Part shown: positions 7,580 to 15,289 of the stretch, in pieces
How the letters are laid out: each line of letters begins with the position of its first letter
Numbering within the stretch: the stretch's first letter is position 1
Source: Paracoccaceae bacterium
Lineage (GTDB): Bacteria; Pseudomonadota; Alphaproteobacteria; Rhodobacterales; Rhodobacteraceae
Reading direction: 5' to 3'
Assembly: GCA_027069385.1 (NCBI GenBank)
Contig: JALXER010000161.1
Span: forward strand, 1 to 20,601
Length of the DNA: 20,601 nt
The notes under the pieces: model-generated
Told to the model about the DNA's origin: nothing
The model's input: the letters and a program-made list of their open reading frames with translations, nothing else
The model's database searches: none
Program-made: the position numbers and the translations under genes

Positions 7580-10528
7580 ATGTGCGCCCAGACCCCCGAC
7601 TATAAACAAACCCTGAACCTGCCCAAAACCGATTTTCCGATGCGGGCCGGCCTGCCCAAGCGCGAGCCGGAATGGCTGAAGAAATGGGCCGATATGGACC
7701 TTTACGAGGCCCTGCGCGCTAAACAAGGCCGCAAGCCCTATATCCTGCATGACGGCCCGCCCTATGCCAACGGGCATTTGCATATCGGCCACGCGCTGAA
7801 CAAAATCCTGAAAGATATGGTGGTGCGCTCGCACCAGATGCTGGGCTTTGACGCCCGCTATGTGCCGGGCTGGGATTGTCACGGCTTGCCGATTGAGTGG
7901 AAGATTGAGGAGCAATACCGCAGCAAAGGCAAGAACAAAGATGATGTGCCGATCAACGAACTGCGCGGCGAGTGCCGCAAATTTGCGCAAGGCTGGGTGG
8001 ACATCCAGCGCGAGGAGTTCAAGCGGCTGGGCGTAAACGGCAAATGGGATGACCCGTACCTGACGATGAATTTCGAGAGCGAGGCGGTGATTGCCGAGGA
8101 GTTCATGAAGTTCGTGATGAATGGCAGCCTGTATCGCGGCTCCAAGCCGGTGATGTGGTCTCCGGTAGAAAAAACCGCGCTGGCCGAGGCCGAGATCGAG
8201 TATCACGACCATCAGAGTCATACGATTTGGGTGAAGTTTCCCTTGCATTCGCGACCGATGCTTGTTCAATCAAGCCCAAGCGGAACAGATGTTCCCAAAA
8301 CACCTGATGAATTTGTTTTCCCTTCAAAGCTCCGAAATGCCAGCGTTGTTATTTGGACGACAACGCCTTGGACGATTCCTTCGAACAAAGCTGTAGCTTT
8401 TAATCCAACGATTTCCTATGGCCTTTACCGCGTGGATGAAACTCAAGAAGAAAGCTGGACAAATGAGGGCGACCTCTTCGTCTTCGCAGACAAGTTAGCA
8501 GAGGATGCCCTCGACAAATCACGTGTTACAAAATGGACTCGTGTTGATGGTGTGACCGCAAATGAGCTTGCGGCAACCTCTTGCACCCATCCATTTGCTA
8601 AAATGGATGGAGCGAGAGGTTTCTGGGATTACGAAGTCCCTATGATCAACGGCGACCATGTGACCGATGACGCAGGCACCGGTTTTGTGCATACCGCGCC
8701 TTCCCACGGGGCTGATGACTACGAGTGTTTTGTAAAGCGCGGCTGGACCCAGCGGATGACGCATAATGTCAACGAGGACTCGGCGTTCGAATCCTTTGTG
8801 CCGTTCTTTGCGGGCCTCGAGGTTTTCAACCGCAAGGGCAAGGAAGGCAAGGCGAACCAGGCGGTTATTTCCAAGCTGGTCGAGGCGGGCGCGCTGATCG
8901 CGCGGGGGCGGGTCAAGCACAGCTACCCGCACTCCTGGCGCTCCAAAGCCCCGATCATTTTCCGCAATACGCCGCAATGGTTTGTGGCGATTGACAAGGA
9001 ATTGAATGACGGCATGGACGAGCACGGCAAGACCATCCGCCAGCGCGCCCTTGCCGAGATTGACAACGTCAAATGGACGCCGAAATCCGGCCGCAACCGC
9101 CTGTATTCGATGATCGAGAACCGCCCCGACTGGGTGCTGTCGCGCCAACGCGCTTGGGGCGTGCCGCTTTCGTGCTTCATCAAGGTCTCCGAGCAAGGCG
9201 ACGTGGAAATCCTGCGCGACGAGGCCGTGAATGCCCGCATCGCAGCCGCTTTCCGTGCCGAGGGCGCCGATGCGTGGTTCGAGGACGGTGCCGCCGAGCG
9301 CTTCCTTGGCGACCACGCTGGCGAGGGCTGGGAGTTGGTCACCGATATTCTGGATGTGTGGTTTGACTCCGGCTCCACCCATGCTTTTGTAATTCGCGAC
9401 CGCGCCGATGGTTCGCCCGATGGCGTGGCGGATGTCTATCTTGAGGGCACCGACCAGCATCGCGGCTGGTTCCATTCCAGCCTGCTGCAATCGGTCGGCA
9501 CCAAGGGCAAAGCGCCTTACCGCGAGGTGGTCACGGCGGGCTTTACGCTCGATGCCAAGGGCATGAAAATGTCCAAATCCATCGGCAACACCATCGCGCC
9601 CGATCAGGTGATCCGCCAATACGGGGCCGATATTCTGCGGCTCTGGGTGGCGCAAGTGGATTACACCAATGACCAGCGCATCGGTGACGAGATCCTGAAA
9701 GGCGTGGCCGACAGCTATCGCCGGTTGCGCAACACCATGCGCTTTATGCTCGGCAACCTGAACGGGTTTACCGATGCGGAACGGGTCGAGGCCGCCGATA
9801 TGCCCGAGCTTGAACGCTTTGTACTGCACCGCCTTGCGGAACTGGATACCGTGGTGCGGGAAGGCTATGCCAACCATGATTTCCAAGGTGTGTTCCAGAA
9901 ACTGTTCCAGTTCTGCACCTCGGATCTTTCGAGCCTTTACTTCGATATCCGCAAGGATGTGCTGTATTGCGACGGCGACAGTCTGGCGCGGCGCTCGGCC
10001 CGCACGGTGCTGGACCTGATTTTTCACCGCCTGACCACATGGCTTGCGCCGATGCTGGTGTTTACCATGGAAGATGTCTGGCTGGAGCGCTTTCCGGGGG
10101 CCGAAAGCTCGGTGCATATGCAGGACTTCCCCGAAACGCCGGACTGGCGCGACGCAGCGCTGGCGCAGCGCTGGGAACTGATCCGCAAGGTCCGCCGCGT
10201 TGTGACGGGTGCGATCGAGGTAGAGCGCACCGCCAAGGTGATCGGCGCATCGCTGGAGGCCGCACCCACGGTGCATATCCGCGACGAAGCCATGCTGGCC
10301 GCTGCGAAATCGGTCGATTTTGCCGATGTCTGCATCGTCTCGGCCCTGCGCCTAAGCAACGACCCCATCCCCGACCGCGCCTTTCGCATGCCCGAGGTCG
10401 AAGGGGTCGGGGTCGAGTTTGAAAAGGCCGAGGGCGAAAAATGCCTGCGCTGCTGGAAGATCCTGCCGGATGTGGGAACACATGCGCATGAAGGGGTTTG
10501 CGGACGGTGTGACGAGGCGCTTTCGTAA
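7580..10528 (+). CDS. ileS: Isoleucine--tRNA ligase
   Basis: A 982-residue class I aminoacyl-tRNA synthetase that charges tRNA-Ile in the cytoplasm. Visible motifs: HIGH at residues 68-71, the editing (CP1) domain motifs WTTTPWTIPSN and GTGFVHTAPSHGADDY, KMSKS at 663-667, and a C-terminal zinc site with Cys955, Cys958, Cys974 and Cys977. Complete bacterial-type IleS. GGAG lies about 8 bases before the ATG. The part encoding roughly residues 216-357, within the editing domain, has clearly lower GC (about 47.5% over 8281-8640 by my count, against about 60% in the flanks) and A/T-ending codons, including an AGA arginine. The protein motifs there are intact, so the gene looks functional but mosaic. 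A promoter at 7422-7450 suggests its own transcription. Confidence 0.97.
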   Translation: MCAQTPDYKQTLNLPKTDFPMRAGLPKREPEWLKKWADMDLYEALRAKQGRKPYILHDGPPYANGHLHIGHALNKILKDMVVRSHQMLGFDARYVPGWDCHGLPIEWKIEEQYRSKGKNKDDVPINELRGECRKFAQGWVDIQREEFKRLGVNGKWDDPYLTMNFESEAVIAEEFMKFVMNGSLYRGSKPVMWSPVEKTALAEAEIEYHDHQSHTIWVKFPLHSRPMLVQSSPSGTDVPKTPDEFVFPSKLRNASVVIWTTTPWTIPSNKAVAFNPTISYGLYRVDETQEESWTNEGDLFVFADKLAEDALDKSRVTKWTRVDGVTANELAATSCTHPFAKMDGARGFWDYEVPMINGDHVTDDAGTGFVHTAPSHGADDYECFVKRGWTQRMTHNVNEDSAFESFVPFFAGLEVFNRKGKEGKANQAVISKLVEAGALIARGRVKHSYPHSWRSKAPIIFRNTPQWFVAIDKELNDGMDEHGKTIRQRALAEIDNVKWTPKSGRNRLYSMIENRPDWVLSRQRAWGVPLSCFIKVSEQGDVEILRDEAVNARIAAAFRAEGADAWFEDGAAERFLGDHAGEGWELVTDILDVWFDSGSTHAFVIRDRADGSPDGVADVYLEGTDQHRGWFHSSLLQSVGTKGKAPYREVVTAGFTLDAKGMKMSKSIGNTIAPDQVIRQYGADILRLWVAQVDYTNDQRIGDEILKGVADSYRRLRNTMRFMLGNLNGFTDAERVEAADMPELERFVLHRLAELDTVVREGYANHDFQGVFQKLFQFCTSDLSSLYFDIRKDVLYCDGDSLARRSARTVLDLIFHRLTTWLAPMLVFTMEDVWLERFPGAESSVHMQDFPETPDWRDAALAQRWELIRKVRRVVTGAIEVERTAKVIGASLEAAPTVHIRDEAMLAAAKSVDFADVCIVSALRLSNDPIPDRAFRMPEVEGVGVEFEKAEGEKCLRCWKILPDVGTHAHEGVCGRCDEALS

Positions 10529-10539
10529 GTATCTATTGC

Positions 10540-10667
10540 GGTGGGTGCGAGCACCCACCCTACATGCCCTTATTAGAAACAATCCTCCGGGTGGCGGTAA
10601 AGAATAGTGATAAGGGCGGGGTATTCTCCTGCCCTTTGCTTTTGGTGGGTGCGAGCACCCACCCTAC
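10540..10667. repeat. Pair of identical 24-bp palindromic repeats between ileS and pnp
   Basis: Two exact copies lie at 10540-10563 and 10644-10667, in the same orientation. Each has a perfect 9-bp stem, GGTGGGTGC, loop ga, GCACCCACC, followed by ctac. Between them is a further inverted repeat, GCCCTTAT (10566-10573) with ATAAGGGC (10610-10617). The second copy is followed by another small inverted repeat (CCCTAC, ggggt, GTAGGG; 10662-10678). This has the layout of a REP/BIME-like intergenic element. The first copy begins 11 bases after the ileS stop. Confidence 0.75.
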
Positions 10668-10693
10668 GGGGTGTAGGGCAGTGTATTAACAAA

Positions 10694-10720
10694 AAAGCCC
10701 CCGCACGTGGCGGGGGCTTT
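10694..10720 (-). terminator. Intrinsic terminator of pnp, possibly bidirectional
   Basis: Stem GCCCCCGC (10697-10704), loop acgtg, GCGGGGGC (10710-10717), extended by three A-T pairs. On the minus strand it is followed by TTTTTT, placed 19 bases after the pnp stop. On the plus strand the tail is CTTTGGTTTG, which may also serve ileS. Confidence 0.88.
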
Positions 10721-10738
10721 GGTTTGTTACGGGCGGGA

Positions 10739-12859
10739 TCAGGCTTCGGGTTTGATCTCTTCGCCGGTGGCCTGATCGACAACTTTCATGGAAAGGCGAA
10801 CCTTGCCGCGATCGTCAAAGCCCATCAGTTTCACCTTAACTTCCTGACCTTCTTTCAGCACATCCTTGGGATGGCCGATACGTTCGGCTGCGATCTGGCT
10901 GACATGCACCAGCCCGTCGCGTTTGCCAAAGAAGTTCACGAACGCGCCGAAATCCATCAGTTTCACAACTTTACCGGTGTAAATCACGCCTTCTTCCGGC
11001 TCGGCCACAATCGCGTGGATCATGGCGCGGGCCTTGTCGATGCTTTCGCCATTGGGCGAGGCAATCTTGATGATGCCGTCATCATTGATATCGACCTTGG
11101 CACCCGAAACCTCGACGATTTCACGAATGACCTTGCCACCCGAACCGATAACCTCGCGGATTTTGTCGGCAGGTACCTGCATGGTTTCGATACGCGGTGC
11201 ATGGACCGAGAAATCACCGGCCGAGGTCAGCGCGTTGGCCATCTCGCCCAGAATGTGCATCCGGCCGGCCTTGGCCTGATCCAGCGCAACCTTCATGATT
11301 TCAGGCGTGATGCCCGCGACCTTGATGTCCATCTGCATGGTGGTAATACCGTTTTCAGTACCGGCAACCTTGAAATCCATATCGCCAAGGTGGTCTTCGT
11401 CACCCAGGATATCGGTCAGAACGGCAAATTCTTCGCCCTCAAGGATCAGGCCCATCGCCACACCGGCAACCGGGCTTTTCAGCGGTACGCCCGCATCCAT
11501 CATCGACAGCGAACCGCCACAAACCGACGCCATCGACGACGAGCCGTTGGATTCGGTGATTTCCGACACCACGCGAACGGTATAGGGGAAATCGGTCGCG
11601 GCAGGCAGAACCGCCTGAAGCGCACGCCATGCCAGTTTACCATGGCCGATTTCACGACGGCCCGGGCCGAACATGCGGCCAGCCTCACCCACCGAATAGG
11701 GGGGGAAGTTGTAATGCAGATAGAAATTCGAGCGGCTGGTGCCGTGCAGCGCGTCGATGATCTGTTCGTCATCGCCGGTGCCCAGCGTAGTTACCACAAG
11801 CCCCTGCGTTTCACCGCGCGTAAACAGCGCCGAACCGTGGGTGCGGGGCAGAATGCCCACTTCGGAAACGATCGGGCGAACGGTGGTCAGGTCACGACCG
11901 TCAATGCGTTTACCGGTTTTGATCACGTCACCGCGCACAACCGCACTTTCAAGTTTCTTGAAGCAGCTGTCAAGATTGGCGTCTTCCTGATCTTCCTCGG
12001 ACAGGCTCTCGGTGATCTCGGCGCGGGCGGCCTTGATCGCGGCGGTGCGTTCCTGCTTGTCGGTATTGGCAAAGGCGGCGCGCATGGCGGCCTCGCCAGC
12101 CGATTCGACCTTGGCATACAGTTCGGAATAATCCGGAGCCTGAAAATCAAACGCTTCTTCTCCGGCTTCACCGGCCAAATCGTTGATCATGTCGATCACC
12201 GGCTGCATTTGCGCGTGGCCAAATTCGACCGCGCCCAGAATTTCGGCCTCGGAAAGCTCGTACACCTCGGATTCGACCATCATCACCGCGTCTTTGGTAC
12301 CGGCAACGATCAGGTCAAGACGCTGTTCGGGGTTGTTGCGCAGGTCCTGCATGTCGTCCACGCTCGGGTTCAGAACATAAGAACCGTCGGTAAACCCGAC
12401 GCGCGCGCAGCCAATAGGGCCACGGAACGGCGCACCGGATAGCGTAAGCGCAGCAGACGCGGCAATCATGGCCACCACATCGGGGTCATTTTCCAGATCG
12501 TGCGACAGAACCGTACAGATCACCTGGGTTTCGTGTTTGAAACCGGGCACGAATAGCGGGCGGATCGGGCGGTCAATCAGGCGGCTGGTCAGAGTCTCTT
12601 TTTCGGTCGGACGCGCCTCGCGCTTAAAGAAACCGCCGGGGATTTTACCGGCTGCATAGTATTTTTCCTGGTAATGAACGGTCAGCGGAAAGAAATCAAA
12701 GCCAACTTTGGGTTTCTTTTCAAATACAACGGCGGCCAGAACGCTGGTTTCGCCGTAGGTGGCAACCACAGCCGCATCAGCCTGACGGGCGATCTTGCCG
12801 GTTTCGAGCGTCAGGGTGTCATGGCCCCACTCGATGGATTTCGTTACAGTTTTAAACAT
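10739..12859 (-). CDS. pnp: Polyribonucleotide nucleotidyltransferase (PNPase)
   Basis: A 706-residue phosphorolytic 3'-5' exoribonuclease, central to mRNA decay and part of the RNA degradosome in many bacteria. Seen in order: the first RNase PH domain (with GFFKREARPTEKE), an all-helical linker, the second RNase PH domain with the catalytic stretch LGDEDHLGDMDFKVAGT, a KH domain (GSGG loop at 572-575) and an S1 domain from about 624 to 692. Length is normal. The start at 12859 has AAAAGGA about 5 bases upstream; longer in-frame starts up to 12961 have no support and run into the rpsO terminator region. It follows rpsO on the same strand with a 138-base gap, the classic rpsO-pnp order. A good terminator follows the gene. 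Confidence 0.97.
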   Translation of the reverse strand: MFKTVTKSIEWGHDTLTLETGKIARQADAAVVATYGETSVLAAVVFEKKPKVGFDFFPLTVHYQEKYYAAGKIPGGFFKREARPTEKETLTSRLIDRPIRPLFVPGFKHETQVICTVLSHDLENDPDVVAMIAASAALTLSGAPFRGPIGCARVGFTDGSYVLNPSVDDMQDLRNNPEQRLDLIVAGTKDAVMMVESEVYELSEAEILGAVEFGHAQMQPVIDMINDLAGEAGEEAFDFQAPDYSELYAKVESAGEAAMRAAFANTDKQERTAAIKAARAEITESLSEEDQEDANLDSCFKKLESAVVRGDVIKTGKRIDGRDLTTVRPIVSEVGILPRTHGSALFTRGETQGLVVTTLGTGDDEQIIDALHGTSRSNFYLHYNFPPYSVGEAGRMFGPGRREIGHGKLAWRALQAVLPAATDFPYTVRVVSEITESNGSSSMASVCGGSLSMMDAGVPLKSPVAGVAMGLILEGEEFAVLTDILGDEDHLGDMDFKVAGTENGITTMQMDIKVAGITPEIMKVALDQAKAGRMHILGEMANALTSAGDFSVHAPRIETMQVPADKIREVIGSGGKVIREIVEVSGAKVDINDDGIIKIASPNGESIDKARAMIHAIVAEPEEGVIYTGKVVKLMDFGAFVNFFGKRDGLVHVSQIAAERIGHPKDVLKEGQEVKVKLMGFDDRGKVRLSMKVVDQATGEEIKPEA

Positions 12860-12881
12860 GTTTTTCCTTTTCAAACGGGTT

Positions 12882-12943
12882 CTTGCCCCCTGGCAAGCCC
12901 GCAAATGACCCCCGTTTCGTTCAAAGCCGCACCGCCCGGGGTC
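12882..12943 (-). promoter_or_regulatory. Hairpins in the pnp leader
   Basis: The leader upstream of pnp contains CTTGCC, loop ccct, GGCAAG (12882-12897), and a longer-range pair GACCCC (12907-12912) with GGGGTC (12938-12943). In E. coli, pnp is autoregulated through a leader stem cut by RNase III. Here only the structure is visible; the regulatory role is inferred from that precedent. Confidence 0.35.
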
Positions 12944-12966
12944 GGGAGGGATGCAACACAAAGCAA

Positions 12967-12990
12967 AACGCGCCCCTGTCGGAGCGCGTT
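12967..12990 (-). terminator. Terminator or attenuator after rpsO
   Basis: On the minus strand, AACGCGC and GCGCGTT pair across a 10-base loop (12990-12967) and run into TTTTGCTTTG. It lies directly after the rpsO stop codon, so it could end part of the transcripts between rpsO and pnp. Confidence 0.6.
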
Positions 12991-12997
12991 ATATCGT

Positions 12998-13267
12998 TTA
13001 GCGGCGAATGCCGAGACGGCTGAGCAACGATTTGTACCGCTCTTCGTCTTTGGATTTCACATAGTCCAGCAATTTGCGGCGCAACGCGACCATTTTGAGC
13101 AAGCCACGACGGGAATGGTTATCTTTTTTGTGGGATTTGAAATGCTCGGTCAGGGTTTTGATCCGGCTGGTCAGAATCGCGATCTGTACATCGGGGGAAC
13201 CGGTGTCACCCTCTTTAATCGCATATTCCTTGATCAACTTGGCTTTTTCTTCAGGCGTAATCGACAT
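12998..13267 (-). CDS. rpsO: 30S ribosomal protein S15
   Basis: An 89-residue protein, the normal length for S15, which binds 16S rRNA at a three-way junction and helps assemble the small subunit platform. The sequence is typical throughout: N-terminal MSITPEEKAKLIKEYA, then GDTGSPDVQIAILTSRI and HSRRGLLKMVALRRKLLDYV. The start at 13267 has AAGGA 7 bases upstream; the frame is open upstream to 13390 but that part is not S15-like. Followed by a hairpin terminator and then pnp. The truB gene, often found upstream of rpsO, is not present here. Confidence 0.97.
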   Translation of the reverse strand: MSITPEEKAKLIKEYAIKEGDTGSPDVQIAILTSRIKTLTEHFKSHKKDNHSRRGLLKMVALRRKLLDYVKSKDEERYKSLLSRLGIRR

Positions 13268-13393
13268 CGGGATTTCCTTATCTATATGGGTTAAAAGCCG
13301 TTTTTGCCGTTGGCCGCTGCCAAGATGTCGTCTAGCAGGGTCACAACAAAAAGGGTCGCCACGGGGGATTCCCACGACGACAAGGGTCATATA
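13268..13393 (-). promoter_or_regulatory. rpsO leader region with hairpins, possible S15 autoregulatory site
   Basis: The 126 bases before rpsO carry a small hairpin TTGGC, loop agcg, GCCAA (13323-13310 on the minus strand) and another around CGTGGGAATCCCCCG. S15 is known to repress its own mRNA in several bacterial groups using unrelated leader structures. A -10-like TATATG (13393-13388) is present without a convincing -35. The leader function is inferred. Confidence 0.3.
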
Positions 13394-13492
13394 GGCGGTT
13401 TATTGGTTAAATGGAAGCGTTTTGTGTTGCAAGAATACAGGAAAAATGATTCAAGAAGGTAGGCCCGCCGTCGTTTCATAAGTCGTGGTAGA

Positions 13493-13603
13493 CTAACAGC
13501 CTTTTTTAGGCTTGGATCGACGGTGTGGCTTTACCGGAACGGTTTTAGGTCCCGGTTTTTTGCCAATGCGCACTGTTCTTTTTACAGTTTTGCACTTTGC
13601 CAT
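13493..13603 (-). CDS. Small, very basic 36-residue protein of unknown function
   Basis: A short gene with an exceptionally strong ribosome binding site: on the minus strand AAAGGAGGTGATC, fully complementary to the 16S rRNA 3' end, with 8 bases between AGGAGG and the ATG at 13603. The 36 residues begin MAKCKTVKRTVRIGKKPGPK and end with SKPKKGC. There are 10 Lys, 4 Arg, 1 His, 2 Cys and no acidic residue, so the net charge is about +14. No signal peptide or membrane segment. Such composition suggests binding to RNA, ribosome or DNA, but I do not recognise the family. It stands alone, 225 bases upstream of rpsO on the same strand, in an AT-richer stretch. It could be a relic of transferred DNA or a true small gene; the ribosome binding site argues for translation. 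Confidence 0.6.
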   Translation of the reverse strand: MAKCKTVKRTVRIGKKPGPKTVPVKPHRRSKPKKGC

Positions 13604-13867
13604 ACTGATCACCTCCTTTCCGAAGCATATAGCTTCACAGAATCGGCTTTGACAGCGGGCCTTTAGTACTCCTGACTCGAATCCCCATTGGAGTCAAGCC
13701 TGCCCATATATGTAGTGGTAGCAGAACCCTCTATTACCTACAAATTGAGTATCACCATATAGACTAATCACCCAGCGGTGCTACTAAGCAGCGCCTAATT
13801 GCCCGCCAAACATGTACTTCTTGACCAACTGTCAACCAGTCGCAGTCTTGAACTATCAAAGTCAGCA
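13604..13867. other. AT-richer intergenic stretch upstream of the small basic gene
   Basis: No long frame and no RNA gene that I can recognise. GC is about 46% over 13441-13800 by hand count. It contains a hairpin GAAGC, loop atata, GCTTC (13622-13636) just before the ribosome binding site of the small gene, and an inverted repeat TTGAC, caact, GTCAA (13821-13835) that could be an operator. The stretch holds the leader and presumably the promoter of the small gene, but no clear -35/-10 pair stands out. Confidence 0.5.
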
Positions 13868-15181
13868 TTAACGGGAAATATAGTGCAGCGTATCAAACCG
13901 GTGGCGCAGGGTCTTGACTTCGGCGGCCAGACCGGCGGGATTGTCGCTGCGCAGCGCTTTGGCCAGTAGTCCAGCCAGAGTTTTTGCGTCATCGACCTCG
14001 ACCCCCCAACGCACCAGTTCGGGCGTGCCGATGCGCAGGCCGTTCAGATCGCCCACCACCGGTTCGGTTGGCAGGCCGATGCCACAGGTCAGAAATCCGG
14101 CCTTGCGCAAAGCTGCCGAGGCGGTCTGCCCGCCGCCAAACGGTGCTGCCATCACCGCGAACTGGTGGGATTCGGTAAAACCGCGAGGCGCGGCAAAAAC
14201 CGGAATACCCAGCGAATCCAGCGTGTTCGCCATTGCTTGCGCCACCTCGACCATGGCGCGGGCATAGGCTGCGCCATGATGCACCCAATCCAGCATGGTC
14301 ATCGCCAGCGCCGCGGTTTTTCCCGCATCGAAATTGGCGGTCATGCCGGGAAAGGCGATGGCATCCAGCGTCTTGGCAATTTCGGCATCGTTGGTCACAA
14401 TCAAGCCCCCCGGCGGGCCGCCAAGGGATTTATAGGTGCTCATGGTCATCAGGTGCGCACCGTGATCCAGCGGGTTTTCCCAAACGCCGCCAGCGATAAT
14501 CCCGCATTGGTGCGCTGCATCAAACAGCACCTTGGCCCCGATCGAATCGGCGATTTCGCGCACCGCCGCAACGTCATGCGCAAACAGGTTCAGGCTGCCG
14601 CCTACGGTGATCAGCTTGGGGCAAATTTGCCGCGCCAGCTTGGCAAGCCCTGCAATATCAAGGGTATAGCCATCCGCATCGACCGGAGCGTCATGGGTAA
14701 CCAGCCCATAAAGCCCCGCACAACCCGCCCCGTGATGGGTAACATGGCCGCCAATACTGGCGGGCGGTGCAATGATCGTATCACCGGGTTTACAGGTCGC
14801 CATAAAGCCGTAAAGGTTGGCAATCGCACCGGATGGCACGCGGACCTCGGCGTATTTGGCGTTGAAAACCTGCGCGCAAAGCTCGGCAGCGATAACCTCG
14901 ATTTCCTGAATGGCCTCCAGACCGGTTTCATACTTGTCACCGGGATAGCCAAGCGAGGGCCGCGCACCCAGACCCGCCGAAAGCAGCGCCTCGGCGCGCG
15001 GGTTCATTACATTGGTGGCCGGATTCAGGTTAAAGCAGTCGCGCTCGTGAATTTGGCGGTTTTGAAGGGCCAAGGCCTCTAACCGTGCCGCAACATCGCC
15101 CGAACCGGCCTGTTTGGCCAGTTCCTGCACCAGATTTTCGCATTTTTCCGGCACCCAGCCGCGTTTTGCCAATGAAACCAT
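13868..15181 (-). CDS. Serine hydroxymethyltransferase-like PLP enzyme, divergent paralogue
   Basis: A 437-residue fold-type I PLP enzyme related to GlyA. Visible: GYPG at 78-81, SGAIAN at 117-122, Asp221 and His224 (FDAAHQ, PLP ring contacts), the Schiff-base Lys251 in MSTYKSLGGPPGG, and Arg383 (GLRIGTP, carboxylate binding). Compared by eye with E. coli GlyA, several hallmark residues differ: the Tyr55/Glu57 segment (KYAEGYPG) reads RPSLGYPG, the PLP-stacking His126 becomes Ile143, His228 before the lysine becomes Tyr250, and Arg235 becomes Pro. This suggests an amino-acid aldolase or transferase activity that may not depend on folate. Genomes of this group often carry such a copy labelled SHMT beside the real glyA. 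The ATG at 15181 has GGGGG 6 bases upstream; a GTG 4 codons earlier is less likely. grpE lies 108 bases upstream on the same strand. Confidence 0.8.
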   Translation of the reverse strand: MVSLAKRGWVPEKCENLVQELAKQAGSGDVAARLEALALQNRQIHERDCFNLNPATNVMNPRAEALLSAGLGARPSLGYPGDKYETGLEAIQEIEVIAAELCAQVFNAKYAEVRVPSGAIANLYGFMATCKPGDTIIAPPASIGGHVTHHGAGCAGLYGLVTHDAPVDADGYTLDIAGLAKLARQICPKLITVGGSLNLFAHDVAAVREIADSIGAKVLFDAAHQCGIIAGGVWENPLDHGAHLMTMSTYKSLGGPPGGLIVTNDAEIAKTLDAIAFPGMTANFDAGKTAALAMTMLDWVHHGAAYARAMVEVAQAMANTLDSLGIPVFAAPRGFTESHQFAVMAAPFGGGQTASAALRKAGFLTCGIGLPTEPVVGDLNGLRIGTPELVRWGVEVDDAKTLAGLLAKALRSDNPAGLAAEVKTLRHRFDTLHYISR

Positions 15182-15289
15182 GTCGGCCCCCACAGGTTAA
15201 CGTTTCGCTATGCCCGGACAGCCCGGACTGCGAACGCTAACGCGAAGGGTGGCGACCTGTCCAGCAATAGTTTTGCCGGTAAAACGTGA

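Noticed and set aside
8515..8530. parS-like sequence around CACGTG inside ileS
   Set aside because: Only about 10 of 16 positions match the parS palindrome, and the site lies in coding sequence.
13606..13620. Plus-strand match to the last 14 bases of 16S rRNA (gatcacctcctttc)
   Set aside because: Only the anti-Shine-Dalgarno tail matches; the bases before it do not resemble 16S. It is explained by a strong ribosome binding site on the minus strand.
13670..13700. tRNA T-arm-like or tmRNA-like stretch (ctcgaatcccc)
   Set aside because: The flanking bases do not form a T stem, and no acceptor, D or anticodon arm can be drawn on either strand.
15182..15289. Possible promoter or riboswitch before the SHMT-like gene
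   Set aside because: No -35/-10 pair close to consensus and no glycine-riboswitch-like core; only imperfect inverted repeats (GGACAG/CTGTCC).
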